64,000 bases of DNA from Bremerella sp. TYQ1 (GTDB taxonomy: Bacteria > Planctomycetota > Planctomycetia > Pirellulales > Pirellulaceae): assembly GCF_020150455.1 (NCBI RefSeq), contig NZ_CP083740.1:6097001-6161000 (forward strand), written 5' to 3'. The notes beneath the pieces were generated by a model. The model did no database searches. It saw only the letters and a program-made list of their open reading frames with translations, and was not told where the DNA came from. Shown one piece after another: positions 27,248 to 36,876 of this stretch (the stretch's first letter is position 1; every line of letters begins with the position of its first letter). Position numbers and translations under genes: made by a program.

Positions 27248-27733
27248 TTAGTGAATCGCAACCGTTTGCGGTTCCGTTTCCAGTCGTACCATCGCTTCAC
27301 CGAAGTCGATCTTGTCGTCTTCGAGCCCAGGTACTTTACGGAACAAGACTTCGGCGAAACGGCCGAACTGTTCCGGAATGACGCGATAGAAATTGTTCTT
27401 GCCGTCGCGTCGCGATTCGATCAAGCCGCACGTTTTCAGCAGGGCCAAGTGATGGCTGACCGCTGGCTGGCTTTGATCGAGCAAATCGCATAGCGAGCGA
27501 ACGTTCAATTCGCCAGCTTGCAGCAAATAGCTGAGAATCTTGAGCCGAGTTTCATCGGCAAGCAGCTTGAACAACTGAACGAGTTGACGAGCAACGTCTT
27601 CGTTCAGTGCTTCATAAGGGGAAACGGCTTTGCCTGCGAGGGCAGGCTCCGAAACATGCGAGGGACTATCGTTGTCCGAGTAGTACCCTTTGGACAACGA
27701 GTGTCCATTGGCTGGAGTAGCCAAGAACATCAT
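27248..27733 (-). CDS. ArsR-family winged-helix regulator
   Basis: 161 aa. An N-terminal extension of about 45 residues (Ser/Pro/Ala-rich) comes before the winged helix: LFKLLADETRLKILSYLLQAGELNVRSLCDLLDQSQPAVSHHLALLKTCGLIESRRDGKNNFYRV. The recognition helix is QPAVSHHLALLK. It has Cys residues in LCDLL and KTCGL but no CxC metal site, so metal sensing is not supported. It could be a redox or metabolic repressor. The terminator separates it from the gene beyond, and 499 bases of unassigned sequence lie upstream. Confidence 0.9.
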   Translation of the reverse strand: MMFLATPANGHSLSKGYYSDNDSPSHVSEPALAGKAVSPYEALNEDVARQLVQLFKLLADETRLKILSYLLQAGELNVRSLCDLLDQSQPAVSHHLALLKTCGLIESRRDGKNNFYRVIPEQFGRFAEVLFRKVPGLEDDKIDFGEAMVRLETEPQTVAIH

Positions 27734-28232
27734 GGCAGATCTTCTCCGTGTAGTAAGGCTTGGGCCCCTACTGAAAAGTTAAGTGAACTGGCCCCAAAAA
27801 CTGGATAAGTCACGCCCTAGGAGATAGCTTGACGCGGCCAATGCTTAACTCTCGCTCGCCCAACGACGGCGGAACGGAGAAAGGCAGGTTTCCAACGAAG
27901 ACGCGTAAAGTTAAATCGAGTGGCGCAGAGCGAATCCAAAAGCTGGCAGGTGAACCAAGCGCTAACGGCTCTCTTACCGCAATCGAGCCTCGCCCCAACG
28001 TACGGTTGATGCGGCGAAGCGGTTCGCTCATTCTCGGAGTATCGAACAATTCGAATGAAACTGCAACATTTCTATCGAAAACACTGCTTCTATCTTGCGC
28101 CTTTCCGGCGACATGAGCCGTTTGTGATCAGCATATCGTCACATCCTGCGGAATTTGATACGATTGGGTTCGTGGATCATAATCTACCCTTGCTACCACT
28201 GAATCCAGCTCGAATGAGTGAGAAATCACCGA
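27734..28232. other. 499-base gap upstream of oppA
   Basis: Divergent region between the ArsR-family gene (minus) and oppA (plus). It has open frames on both strands (27810-28049, 27829-28116), but they overlap each other, start poorly and show no protein motif. I see no strong inverted repeat or promoter. The oppA start is set at ATG 28233, with GTG 28218 as the alternative. Confidence 0.3.
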
Positions 28233-30227
28233 ATGAAATGGTCACTACGAGGATTGTTTCCTTACTTCTTTCCACTAATCTTCGTAGTCGCTCTTTTCTT
28301 CGCGCTCCGGATGGGGTCACTCCCCCCCGCTGATTTCACTTTTTCTAATGGCACCGAGCCTCAATCGGTCGATCCTGCCAAAAGTACCGGGGCCCCCGAA
28401 GGGCGAATCATCGATGCGATCTTCGAGGGGCTGTATCGCAAGATGCCCGACCCTAACGATCCAGACGAGATGATCCCGCTGCCAGGAATGGCGGAGTCGC
28501 ACGATGTCTCGGAAGACTTAAAGACGTATACCTTCCACATGCGAGAGGGAGCCAAGTGGACCAATGGCGAGCCGGTAACGGCTTACGATTGGACCTTCTC
28601 ATGGCAGCGTTTCCTGCACCCAGAGTCAGGTTCGCAGTACGCCTATCAGCTGTGGTATATCAAGAATGCGAAGAAGTACACCAACCCAGGCGAATTGGCC
28701 GCGGGAGACCGCGTTGAAGTGGAAATCGCGGATCGAAAAGATGACGCCCAAATGTACCCGCGAGGGACGATCGTCTCAGGCATTCTGAAAAAGATCGATA
28801 GCTTCCCCAAAGATGGTGCGGAAGAAAGCGACGACGGCCATGGCGAATCGGACGGCGCAATGCATGTCTATACCGTCGATTGTGTACCAGATGTCGACGG
28901 AAAGCCTGACTGGGACGGAAACGCCACCCAGCGAGTCTTCTACCAGGAAGGTCTGCCGGAAGAGGCGTTAAAGAAGTTTCCCAAAGCGGAGTTGGCCAAA
29001 CATGTTTTGCTCCACTTCGGTGAAGTGGGAATTAAAGCTCCTGACGAGATGACGTTGGAAGTCGAGCTGGAATCGCCGACGCCTTACTTTTTGGAGCTTG
29101 CTTCGTTCTATCCGATGCATGCGGTGAATCGAACGTGCATTGAAACGTTCGGCTATCCAGATTGGACGAAGCCAGAGAACATCGTCACCTGCGGCCCCTA
29201 CCAGATGAAAGAGCGTCGTATCCGCGATCGAATTCGTCTGGTGAAGAATCCGATGTACTGGGGGGCGGATGATGTCAAACTGGAAACGATCGATGCGTTG
29301 GCTGTTCAATCGAATACGACCCAGCTGAATATGTTCATGAGTGGACAAATGGAATGGGCCACCGATATCCCGAACTCGGTTCTGGATGACCTCAAGATTC
29401 GTGACCAAGAGAAAAAGAAAGAGCCTGGTCGCGAAGAGGAGAGTGATGACCTGCAAATCACCGAGCAGTTGGCGACCTACTTTTATCGTGTGAACACCAC
29501 TCGACCACCGTTGGATAATCCCAAAGTTCGCCAGGCATTGAACATGGCGATCAACAAGCAAGAGATCGTCGAACATGTAACGCGCGGCGGACAAGTTCCC
29601 GCCGGTTCGTTGGTGCCTCCCGGGATCACAGGCTACCAAGGACCTCCGACGGCATCGTACGATCCGGAAGCGGCCCGAAAGCTTCTTGAGGAAGCGTTGG
29701 GTGGCAAGAAGATGCGGCCGATTCAGATTCTTTACAACACGTCTGAAGGGCATAAGCAAATTGCCGAAGTGATCCAGCAGCAGTGGAAGAAGAATCTGCA
29801 TATCGATGTTCAGCTGCGAAACGTCGAATGGGGCGTTTACCTGACCGAGCAGCGGGAAATGAACTACGACGTTTGTCGAGCTGGTTGGATTGGCGACTAC
29901 CCTGATCCGAACACGTTTCTCGATATGTTCCTTACCGGCGGCGAAAATAACGAGACCGGCTGGAGCAACGCCAAGTACGATAAACTTATCGACGAAGCCC
30001 GCCGAGAAGCCGACCCAGAGAAACGGTTCGAGATGCTTCGTGAGGCGGAATCGATCTTAGTGGAAGAGATGCCAATTTTGCCGATCTACTTCTATGTTTC
30101 GATCAACATGGTACGACCCTACGTGAAGAACTTTTATCCCAATCTGCAGGACCTCCATCCCCTGCACATCCTTGAGATTGACGAAGAACAACGCGACAAG
30201 ATTCGCGAGTGGGAGGGCTTGGAGTGA
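28233..30227 (+). CDS. oppA: Peptide ABC transporter substrate-binding protein
   Basis: 664 aa from ATG 28233. An N-terminal hydrophobic anchor (FPYFFPLIFVVALFFALRMG) keeps it at the membrane; no lipobox Cys is seen. The SBP family 5 fold is clear: FTFSNGTEPQSVDPAKSTG, then TYTFHMREGAKWTNGEPVTAYDWTFSW, HAVNRTCIETFG, NPKVRQALNMAINK and YPDPNTFLDMFLTGG. It captures oligopeptides for OppBCDF. About residues 150-245 are an acidic extra insert absent from E. coli OppA. It overlaps oppB by 4 bases and heads a five-gene operon. Confidence 0.92.
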   Translation: MKWSLRGLFPYFFPLIFVVALFFALRMGSLPPADFTFSNGTEPQSVDPAKSTGAPEGRIIDAIFEGLYRKMPDPNDPDEMIPLPGMAESHDVSEDLKTYTFHMREGAKWTNGEPVTAYDWTFSWQRFLHPESGSQYAYQLWYIKNAKKYTNPGELAAGDRVEVEIADRKDDAQMYPRGTIVSGILKKIDSFPKDGAEESDDGHGESDGAMHVYTVDCVPDVDGKPDWDGNATQRVFYQEGLPEEALKKFPKAELAKHVLLHFGEVGIKAPDEMTLEVELESPTPYFLELASFYPMHAVNRTCIETFGYPDWTKPENIVTCGPYQMKERRIRDRIRLVKNPMYWGADDVKLETIDALAVQSNTTQLNMFMSGQMEWATDIPNSVLDDLKIRDQEKKKEPGREEESDDLQITEQLATYFYRVNTTRPPLDNPKVRQALNMAINKQEIVEHVTRGGQVPAGSLVPPGITGYQGPPTASYDPEAARKLLEEALGGKKMRPIQILYNTSEGHKQIAEVIQQQWKKNLHIDVQLRNVEWGVYLTEQREMNYDVCRAGWIGDYPDPNTFLDMFLTGGENNETGWSNAKYDKLIDEARREADPEKRFEMLREAESILVEEMPILPIYFYVSINMVRPYVKNFYPNLQDLHPLHILEIDEEQRDKIREWEGLE

Positions 30228-31147
30228 TCCGCTTTTTGGGCAAGCGATTAGTGTGGATGGTGATCACGATGTGGGTCGTCTTCACCATTAGCTTCTTTTT
30301 GATGTGGACGGTCTCGCCGGAAGGGGCATTGCTGAGCGAACGCCAGCTCCCGGAAGCGATCAAGCGAAACTTGGAGGCCTACTACGAACTCGACAAGCCT
30401 TTGCACGAACGTTACTTCCGTACGATGGGCAATTACTTGGCGTTCAATCCAGGGCCAAGCATGAAGCTGATCGACAAGTCGGTGCTCGACATCATTTCGG
30501 AAGGTCTGCCGATCTCGATCTCGCTTGGGCTGCTTGGTTTAAGCTTTGCAATGCTGATCGGTTTTTCGACCGGCATCATTTCCGCGCTGCGAAGACAATC
30601 GCTGATTGATGTCACGTTCCGGATGATCGCTACGCTGGGGATTGCGATTCCCAACTTTGTGCTCGCAGGATTCGCGATCATGATTTTCGTGTTCGGGTTG
30701 AACTTGTTTCCCGCAGCCGGATGGGGACGTCCCATCAACTTGGTACTGCCGTCGCTTTGTCTTTCGGCGCCGTTTGCCGCGTACATCTCTCGCCTAACGC
30801 GAACCGGTATGTTGGAAGTGCTCGGGCAGGACTATATCCGAACGGCCTACGCCAAAGGCTTGATGCCGGCCACGGTGGTTTTGAAGCATGCTTTCCGAGG
30901 AGCCATTTTGCCGGTGGTTTCATTCCTGGGGCCTGCGACGGCTGGTATTTTGACGGGGTCGCTGGTGCTGGAACGCATCTTCTTTATCCCCGGACTCGGA
31001 AGCCATTTCATTGAAGCGGTTCAGCAGAAAGACCATCCGGTTAGTTTGGCCGTAGTGATGATCTATACGTTTCTGTTGTTCTCGATGAACACGCTGGTCG
31101 ACCTCTCGTATGGGTTGATCGATCCACGCGTGAAGTTGGACAAGTAA
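30224..31147 (+). CDS. oppB: Peptide ABC transporter permease OppB
   Basis: 307 aa from GTG 30224, which overlaps the oppA stop as GTGA and has GGGAGGG 6 bases upstream; an in-frame GTG at 30209 is less likely. It is a six-helix inner membrane permease. The opening IRFLGKRLVWMVITMWVVFTI is typical, as is the coupling (EAA) loop near RLTRTGMLEVLGQDYIRTAYAKGLMPATVVLKHAFRGAILPV. It pairs with OppC to form the channel. The next gene begins 25 bases on. Confidence 0.94.
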   Translation: MIRFLGKRLVWMVITMWVVFTISFFLMWTVSPEGALLSERQLPEAIKRNLEAYYELDKPLHERYFRTMGNYLAFNPGPSMKLIDKSVLDIISEGLPISISLGLLGLSFAMLIGFSTGIISALRRQSLIDVTFRMIATLGIAIPNFVLAGFAIMIFVFGLNLFPAAGWGRPINLVLPSLCLSAPFAAYISRLTRTGMLEVLGQDYIRTAYAKGLMPATVVLKHAFRGAILPVVSFLGPATAGILTGSLVLERIFFIPGLGSHFIEAVQQKDHPVSLAVVMIYTFLLFSMNTLVDLSYGLIDPRVKLDK

Positions 31148-31172
31148 TCCCTCGCTGCGAAGGCCTAGATCC

Positions 31173-32345
31173 TTGGATTCCCTCGACAAGAACGATCCCT
31201 ACGCCGCCGCGTTGCCGCCGATCGAAAAGTATCAGGCGATGTACAACGAGGCGAAGTCGATTCGTGGTATCTCGCTGTGGCAAGACGCCTGGCGACGCCT
31301 CCGCCGCGACTGGGTTTCAATGACGGCACTCTCCTTTTTGGTACTGCTGGCGTTGGCTGCCACGTTCACGCCACTGTTCCCGCTGCAGTCGCCGCGCGAG
31401 CAAGACCTGGCCAACCGATTCGCTTTGCCACCGCAGTTTTCTTCGACCACGATCCGAGCGAACGAGGATGGTGAAAAGGTAACGGTACCTGTCAGTTTGC
31501 ATTTGAGTCATCTCGAAGGGGAAGAGTTCGAGCGTCGCGTCGGCGAACTGTGGACCGATCCGACAGGCTTCGACATGCTGCTGCTTAATACGCGGCTGGT
31601 CATCTTCGGGGATTATTGCTTGCCGAGTCTTTGCGGTACCGATTTACTCGGCCGCGATTTATTGTCTCGCTTGTTTTACGGGGCTCGGGTGTCGTTGATC
31701 GTCGGTTTGGTCGCAACGCTTGTCTCGTTGATCATTGGGGTGAGCTACGGTGCCATTGCAGGTTATTCTGGCGGATGGATCGACGACTTCATGATGCGGA
31801 TTGTCGACATCATGTATTCGGTGCCCTTTATTTTCCTGGTCCTCTTTCTGATCACGATTCTGAGCGAAGACGAGATGAAGCAGTGGCTGGAAAGCTACGG
31901 CATCAGCCGAATCGTGATTCTGTATATCGTCATTGGGGCGGTCTATTGGCTGACGATGGCTCGCGTCGTGCGTGGTCAAATCATCAGTTTGAAGAACGAA
32001 CAATTCGTCGATGCCGCACGGACGGTTGGGGCGAGTGGTTTGCGGATTGTCTTTCTGCACTTAGTGCCAAACGTAATGAGTATCGTCATCGTTTATCTGA
32101 CGCTGACGATACCTGCGGTGATGCTCTTTGAGGCGTTCCTGTCGTTCCTGGGACTTGGTGTTGAAGCCCCGGCGGTTAGCTGGGGTGTGCTTGCGGAAGA
32201 AGGCCTCCGTGTGATCACGCCGGTGAAGATCTATTGGTGGTTGGTCGTGTTTCCTGCCTTGGCGTTGGCATCGACGCTCTACTCCTTGAACTTTCTGGGA
32301 GATGGCTTGCGTGATGCACTCGACCCGCGAATGAAGAATCGATAG
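31173..32345 (+). CDS. oppC: Peptide ABC transporter permease OppC
   Basis: 390 aa from a TTG at 31173; the next in-frame ATG is 31239 and would remove 22 residues. A cytoplasmic N-terminus (LWQDAWRRLRRDWVSM) is followed by TM1 and then an insert of about 100 residues (QSPREQDLANRFALPPQF onward) outside the membrane before the core. GTDLLGRDLLSRLFYGARVSL is the classic OppC motif, and the coupling loop is EQFVDAARTVGASGLRIVFLHLVPN. It is longer than E. coli OppC (302 aa), mainly from that insert. It is followed after 10 bases by oppD. Confidence 0.92.
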   Translation: MDSLDKNDPYAAALPPIEKYQAMYNEAKSIRGISLWQDAWRRLRRDWVSMTALSFLVLLALAATFTPLFPLQSPREQDLANRFALPPQFSSTTIRANEDGEKVTVPVSLHLSHLEGEEFERRVGELWTDPTGFDMLLLNTRLVIFGDYCLPSLCGTDLLGRDLLSRLFYGARVSLIVGLVATLVSLIIGVSYGAIAGYSGGWIDDFMMRIVDIMYSVPFIFLVLFLITILSEDEMKQWLESYGISRIVILYIVIGAVYWLTMARVVRGQIISLKNEQFVDAARTVGASGLRIVFLHLVPNVMSIVIVYLTLTIPAVMLFEAFLSFLGLGVEAPAVSWGVLAEEGLRVITPVKIYWWLVVFPALALASTLYSLNFLGDGLRDALDPRMKNR

Positions 32346-32355
32346 GGATAACTTC

Positions 32356-33414
32356 GTGACTGTAGAAACAACCAACGCGACCACCCCCCAGCAGCCATCC
32401 GGCAGCGGCAAAGTCTTGCTGGAAGTCCGAGACCTGGCAGTCGAGTTTCGTACCGAAGATGGAACGTTCAAAGCGGTCCGCGGTGTCGACTTCGATTTGC
32501 GTGCCGGCGAAACGCTGGGCATCGTCGGGGAATCTGGCTCGGGGAAATCGGTGACGAATCTCGCCATGTTGGGGCTGATTCCTCAGCCGCCTGGCAAGAT
32601 CACCAGCGGCTCGGCGATGTATAACGGCCAAGATCTTTTGAAGATGAGCGATAAGCAGCTCGCGGGCATTCGCGGGAACCGCATCGCCATGATCTTTCAA
32701 GATCCGATGACGACTCTCAATCCGTTTCTCACCATTGATGAGCAACTGACTGAGGTTACCCGGAAGCACTTAGGGCTGTCTTACCCGGAAGCACTCGATC
32801 GAGCAGTCGAAATGCTCGATAAAGTTGGCATTCCCGGGGCGAAGCGTCGCGTATTCAATTACCCGCACGAATTTTCGGGTGGGATGCGACAGCGGGTCGT
32901 CATCGCCATGGCACTCTCCTGCAATCCAGAAATCTTGATTGCCGACGAACCGACAACCGCGCTCGACGTCACCATCCAGGCCCAAATCCTGGAGCTGATG
33001 CAAGAACTTCAGCAAGAGCATAACACGGCGATTGTCATGATCACGCACGACTTGGGCGTGATCGCTAACATGGCAACCGACGTGTTGGTCATGTACGCAG
33101 GTCGAAAAGTCGAACAGGCAAAAGTTCACGATCTGTTCGCTGATCCGCGTCACCCTTATACCCTTGGACTTTTGAATTCGATTCCACGAATCGATGAAGA
33201 AGTGGGAGCCGAGCTTCGCCCTGTCAGCGGGCAGCCACCAGACATGAGCGAGCCCATCGTCGGCTGCTCGTTTTATCCGCGCTGCCCTTACCACGTGGAC
33301 GAATGCCTGAGCATCGACCCGCCACTTGTTCAAGTCGACACCGGCACACTACATGCATGCATTCGTGATGTGACCAAGCTCGATCCGCCGGTTCCACAAA
33401 CTGCCAATTCCTAA
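32356..33414 (+). CDS. oppD: Peptide ABC transporter ATPase OppD
   Basis: 352 aa, GTG start at 32356. The ATPase has Walker A GESGSGKS (58-65), signature [15 protein letters not shown] and Walker [15 protein letters not shown], followed by a switch His in MITHDLGV. The C-terminal oligopeptide domain has the cysteines [15 protein letters not shown] and a later CIRDV, which in this family can hold an iron-sulfur cluster. It powers peptide import with OppF, which follows 24 bases downstream. Confidence 0.95.
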   Translation: MTVETTNATTPQQPSGSGKVLLEVRDLAVEFRTEDGTFKAVRGVDFDLRAGETLGIVGESGSGKSVTNLAMLGLIPQPPGKITSGSAMYNGQDLLKMSDKQLAGIRGNRIAMIFQDPMTTLNPFLTIDEQLTEVTRKHLGLSYPEALDRAVEMLDKVGIPGAKRRVFNYPHEFSGGMRQRVVIAMALSCNPEILIADEPTTALDVTIQAQILELMQELQQEHNTAIVMITHDLGVIANMATDVLVMYAGRKVEQAKVHDLFADPRHPYTLGLLNSIPRIDEEVGAELRPVSGQPPDMSEPIVGCSFYPRCPYHVDECLSIDPPLVQVDTGTLHACIRDVTKLDPPVPQTANS

Positions 33415-33438
33415 CGTCTTATCCCAGCTATTGCCTCT

Positions 33439-34458
33439 ATGACTCAGTTATTAGACGCCTCTCCCGTTCTCGAAGTCCGCGACTTGAAAGTTCACTTTCC
33501 GGTTCGTCGCGGCAATTGGTTCGCTTCGAAGACGGAAGTCGTGCGCGCTGTCGATGGCGTTTCGTTCGACGTTAAGCCTGGCGAGACGTTTGGCCTGGTG
33601 GGGGAAAGTGGTTGCGGAAAGTCGACCACCGCGCGGGCCATTATGAACCTGGTCAAGCCAACCGATGGGACGATCCATTTAAACGGCAAGCAGATCGATC
33701 ATCTCTCGCCGGCCAGTATGCGGCAGCATCGCAGCGACTTGCAAATGATCTTTCAAGATCCCTACGCGTCGCTCAATCCTCGCATGACAGTGGGGACAAT
33801 TATCGGCGAACCGTTGTCGATTTTTGGACTGAAGTCAGGCATTGATCGCAAGCTGGAAGTGATGCGTCTGATGGATGTCGTGGGGCTAAACCCACGATTT
33901 GTGAATCGCTATCCGCACGAATTTTCCGGCGGCCAGCGGCAACGAATCGGTATCGCGCGGGCACTGGCAGCTCGTCCAAAAGTGATTGTCTGTGACGAAC
34001 CGATCTCGGCGCTCGACGTTTCGATTCAGGCCCAAGTGATCAATCTGCTGATGGATCTTCAGCAGAAGTTGGGGGTCGCGTATGTCTTTATTGCTCACGA
34101 CTTGAGCGTCGTGCGACATATCTCGCACCGAATTGGCGTGATGTATTTGGGGCGAATCGTCGAGCTTTCGGAATCGCGAGAACTGTTCCAGCGACCGATG
34201 CACCCTTACACGCAGGCTTTGCTTTCAGCGATTCCGGTTCCCGATCCTGATATCGAACGAAAGCGTCAGCGGATTGTTTTGCAGGGGGAAGTTCCTTCGC
34301 CAGATACGTTTTACCCCGGCTGTCCATTCGCCGATCGTTGCCCGATCGTTCAACCTGAAAAGTGCACCTCGAGCGTGCCGCCTCTGGAAGGAACGCCTCA
34401 TCCGGCCGCGTGCTTCTTTTCCGGAGAGATGACCGTCGAAGGTTCCGCGAGCAGCTAA
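33439..34458 (+). CDS. oppF: Peptide ABC transporter ATPase OppF
   Basis: 339 aa. Walker A GESGCGKS (55-62), Q-loop QMIFQDPYASLNPRM, signature FSGGQRQRIGIARAL and Walker B VIVCDEPISALDVS. The C-terminal domain has GCPFADRCPIVQPEKC and a final Cys in AACFFSG. It completes a heterodimeric OppDF motor. It is the last gene of the operon, and its last 4 bases overlap the end of a convergent minus-strand gene. No terminator follows, so read-through into that gene's antisense is possible. Confidence 0.95.
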   Translation: MTQLLDASPVLEVRDLKVHFPVRRGNWFASKTEVVRAVDGVSFDVKPGETFGLVGESGCGKSTTARAIMNLVKPTDGTIHLNGKQIDHLSPASMRQHRSDLQMIFQDPYASLNPRMTVGTIIGEPLSIFGLKSGIDRKLEVMRLMDVVGLNPRFVNRYPHEFSGGQRQRIGIARALAARPKVIVCDEPISALDVSIQAQVINLLMDLQQKLGVAYVFIAHDLSVVRHISHRIGVMYLGRIVELSESRELFQRPMHPYTQALLSAIPVPDPDIERKRQRIVLQGEVPSPDTFYPGCPFADRCPIVQPEKCTSSVPPLEGTPHPAACFFSGEMTVEGSASS

Positions 34459-34967
34459 CCTGCTTGCGAACGTGACTTCGACTTCGAGATGTCTTGTGCC
34501 ATCTGCACAATGGACGAGCCGGTGCGTAGTCTCCGCGATTCCATATAGAAGCGGACGATCGCTTCTACTTCCGGCTTCATCTGCCGACATGCCAAATCGA
34601 TTGAGGCAAAACCGGCCAAGGGGGAGTCGTCTTGCGTCAGGTAAAGAATGACGCCTTGATCGTGAACTTCGTATCGCGTGATCTCTCGCCAAGGGGTTTT
34701 GCGACTACCTAGAAACGAGTTCTGGATGATCCCGCGGGGGCCCAGATCGATACGGATTGGAACGAACATCTTCCACGATGCAGCCAGGCAGGCGAGTACC
34801 ACCAGCATGGCAATCCAAATACTGACCGTTCCAGAATACGTGAGAAACGCCAACACAAGAATCAGCACGAGCGTTGCCGCTTGCGCGATGTGATCGTCGC
34901 GGATCGGTAGCCGCACCAAGGATAGCTCCGGCGACTGTGTCTCGAATTCCCGACTGGATGGAGCCAT
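34455..34967 (-). CDS. Small membrane protein, PH-like domain, unknown function
   Basis: 170 aa. Two adjacent hydrophobic helices (AATLVLILVLAFLTYSGT and SIWIAMLVVLACLAASW, about 31-67) form a hairpin, followed by a soluble beta-rich domain (FVPIRIDLGPRGIIQNSFLGS, then KTPWREITRYEVHDQGVILYL). The layout resembles bacterial PH/YcxB-type membrane-associated proteins, but similarity is only structural impression. It overlaps oppF by 4 bases tail-to-tail. I do not recognise a specific family. Confidence 0.7.
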   Translation of the reverse strand: MAPSSREFETQSPELSLVRLPIRDDHIAQAATLVLILVLAFLTYSGTVSIWIAMLVVLACLAASWKMFVPIRIDLGPRGIIQNSFLGSRKTPWREITRYEVHDQGVILYLTQDDSPLAGFASIDLACRQMKPEVEAIVRFYMESRRLRTGSSIVQMAQDISKSKSRSQAG

Positions 34968-35017
34968 ATTTCGCCGATCAACGGTCCTTGATGATAAAAG
35001 GGATCTTGGTGCTTACT

Positions 35018-35389
35018 TCATGGGGCGTCGTCATCAAGTGACGCGGGAGGATGACTAGGTGTTCGCATTGCACCGGCAATCATTATTCCCACGCTCCAGT
35101 ATAGGATACTTAAAATAACGGCACTCCAGATGACGATCGCCAGAAAGTTCTCGGAAAAAAGAATCTTGATAGGTGGTTCGTCGCTCCGTTGATCGGGTCG
35201 TTTGACCGGCGAAGGGATGGAATCTTCCCCTTGCGTCAACGCTTGGCGGAAATCGTTCCAATTCTCGGTCGCTTCTGCGGTTCCATAGGTTTGTAGTACC
35301 CACGCCCGAGTTTCGATAAGTCCCCAGCAAACGAATCCCAAAAGGACTGCATAGATAGCAGCCAATGCCAGCAGCGTCCGGCGATGCAT
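35018..35389 (-). CDS. Small two-helix membrane protein of unknown function
   Basis: 123 aa: TM1 (LLALAAIYAVLLGFVCWGLI, about 5-24), a soluble stretch of about 60 residues rich in Pro, Glu and Asp, and TM2 (FLAIVIWSAVILSILYWSVGI, about 82-102), with a short acidic tail. Its ATG overlaps the M20 amidohydrolase stop by one base (TAATG), so it is translationally coupled to that gene and probably works with it or simply shares its mRNA. No motif is recognised. Confidence 0.7.
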   Translation of the reverse strand: MHRRTLLALAAIYAVLLGFVCWGLIETRAWVLQTYGTAEATENWNDFRQALTQGEDSIPSPVKRPDQRSDEPPIKILFSENFLAIVIWSAVILSILYWSVGIMIAGAMRTPSHPPASLDDDAP

Positions 35390-36750
35390 TACTTCGCTTC
35401 CGGCTTCTTTTCAAAGAGTTCGAGCAGCGCGATTACCGTCGCCGTGACGCCGGTTTGCAGGCACGCTTCCGCGTCTGGATAGTACAGCGGCGAGTGCAGG
35501 GAAGGGGGCTCTTGCCCCAGTTGCTCGAAGCGCGCCAAACGCTTGGCATCGACCGAACCGAGGCGGTACATAAAGATGGGAACGCCTGCGATTCCGTAAC
35601 GGCTGAAGTCTTCGCCACCCATCGAAGGATCGACGGGAACGACTTTATCGTCGCCGAAGGTTCGGTTGAAATTACGCACGATGCGCCACGTGAGTTCTTT
35701 ATCGTTGAAGAGGCTTGGCGTCCCTTCGCTGATCAATATCTTGGGCTCCGGAGCACGATAGCTGATCGCAACCGCTTTCGCTTTTCGCTGAATCGCTTCG
35801 AGCAATTGGCGACGAACTTTCTCGCCATAGCTTCGCACGGTGAGCTGCAGATGGCATTCGTTGCCGATAACGTTGTGCTTTGTCCCGCCATGGATCGCCC
35901 CGACGGTGATCACGGCCGGCTCTGTCGGAATGACTTCTCGGCTGACAATGGTTTGCAGGTCGAGAATCAGTTGAGCAGCTTGAACGATGGGGTCGACGGT
36001 AGCATCGGGATGAGCTCCATGGCCTCCTTTACCTTGGACGAAGATGTCGACGCTATCGACGTTTGCCATGGCGTAGCCACTGCGATAGCCGACGGTTCCT
36101 GTCGGTAAATTCGGATCGACATGCAATGCGATCGCGTAGTCAGGTTTCTGAAAACGATCGAATAGACCGTCGGCCAGCATCGCTTTGGCACCTTCCCCCT
36201 TTTCCTCCGCAGGCTGACCGATGATCATCAGCGTGCCGTGCCATTGATCTCGATGCGACGCCATATAGCGTGCCGCACCTACGACGTTGGTCATGTGAAT
36301 ATCGTGACCGCAGGCATGCATCACACCACTTTTGGTGCCATCCTCCAAGGTCACTTCTTTCTGGGAAGCATAGATCAACTCGGTAGCTTCAGTGACCGGA
36401 AGACCGTCGAGATCGGTCCGCAGCATAACGGTTGGACCATCACCATTTTTGAGAATGGCCACCAATCCATGGCCGCCGATGCCTGGAGTGACGTCGTATC
36501 CTGCTTGCTCAAGGAGTCCGCCCAAACGCTGAGCGGTTTCTTTTTCCTCGAACGACAATTCTGGATTCGCGTGGAAGTCTCGATAAACTTCGATCAGCGG
36601 TTCCAGTTGTTGGCTGGTCCAAGCTTTGACCGGATCTGATTTCTGCGTGGGGGGCTCTGCCTGAAGAGTGGCGGGGGAAATACCGAACCCGCTGATCAGG
36701 AATAGTGCCGCGACGACTTGCCCAAATTCTCGAAACCGACTCATTGGCAA
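35389..36750 (-). CDS. M20-family amidohydrolase, secreted
   Basis: 453 aa. A signal peptide (VVAALFLISGFGISPATLQA, about 12-31) puts the enzyme outside the cytoplasmic membrane. The M20D motifs are present: LRTDLDGLPV (metal Asp), HACGHDIHMT (Cys-His ligands), GQPAEEKGEGAKAML (catalytic Glu and ligand), ALHVDPNLPTG and GGEDFSRY near the end. The family removes N-acyl groups from amino acids or short peptides and includes aminoacylases and IAA-amino acid hydrolases. It is coupled to the small membrane protein downstream. Substrate unknown. Confidence 0.92.
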   Translation of the reverse strand: MPMSRFREFGQVVAALFLISGFGISPATLQAEPPTQKSDPVKAWTSQQLEPLIEVYRDFHANPELSFEEKETAQRLGGLLEQAGYDVTPGIGGHGLVAILKNGDGPTVMLRTDLDGLPVTEATELIYASQKEVTLEDGTKSGVMHACGHDIHMTNVVGAARYMASHRDQWHGTLMIIGQPAEEKGEGAKAMLADGLFDRFQKPDYAIALHVDPNLPTGTVGYRSGYAMANVDSVDIFVQGKGGHGAHPDATVDPIVQAAQLILDLQTIVSREVIPTEPAVITVGAIHGGTKHNVIGNECHLQLTVRSYGEKVRRQLLEAIQRKAKAVAISYRAPEPKILISEGTPSLFNDKELTWRIVRNFNRTFGDDKVVPVDPSMGGEDFSRYGIAGVPIFMYRLGSVDAKRLARFEQLGQEPPSLHSPLYYPDAEACLQTGVTATVIALLELFEKKPEAK

Positions 36751-36876
36751 ATTCTCAGAAATTAGACCGATTTAAGTCTTGCACGAATTAGCAGAATGCT
36801 TATCTTACTCAAATAGATTATAGCACGGTCTAATTTTATTCGAGCAGACGTCCGCGTTTCATCCAACGGCGTCTGC

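Noticed and set aside
27734-28232. Two overlapping frames on opposite strands in the gap before oppA
   Set aside because: Neither has a ribosome site or motif; each could be chance.
28968-29801. 277-codon minus-strand frame inside oppA
   Set aside because: Antisense to conserved SBP family 5 sequence; no motif of its own.
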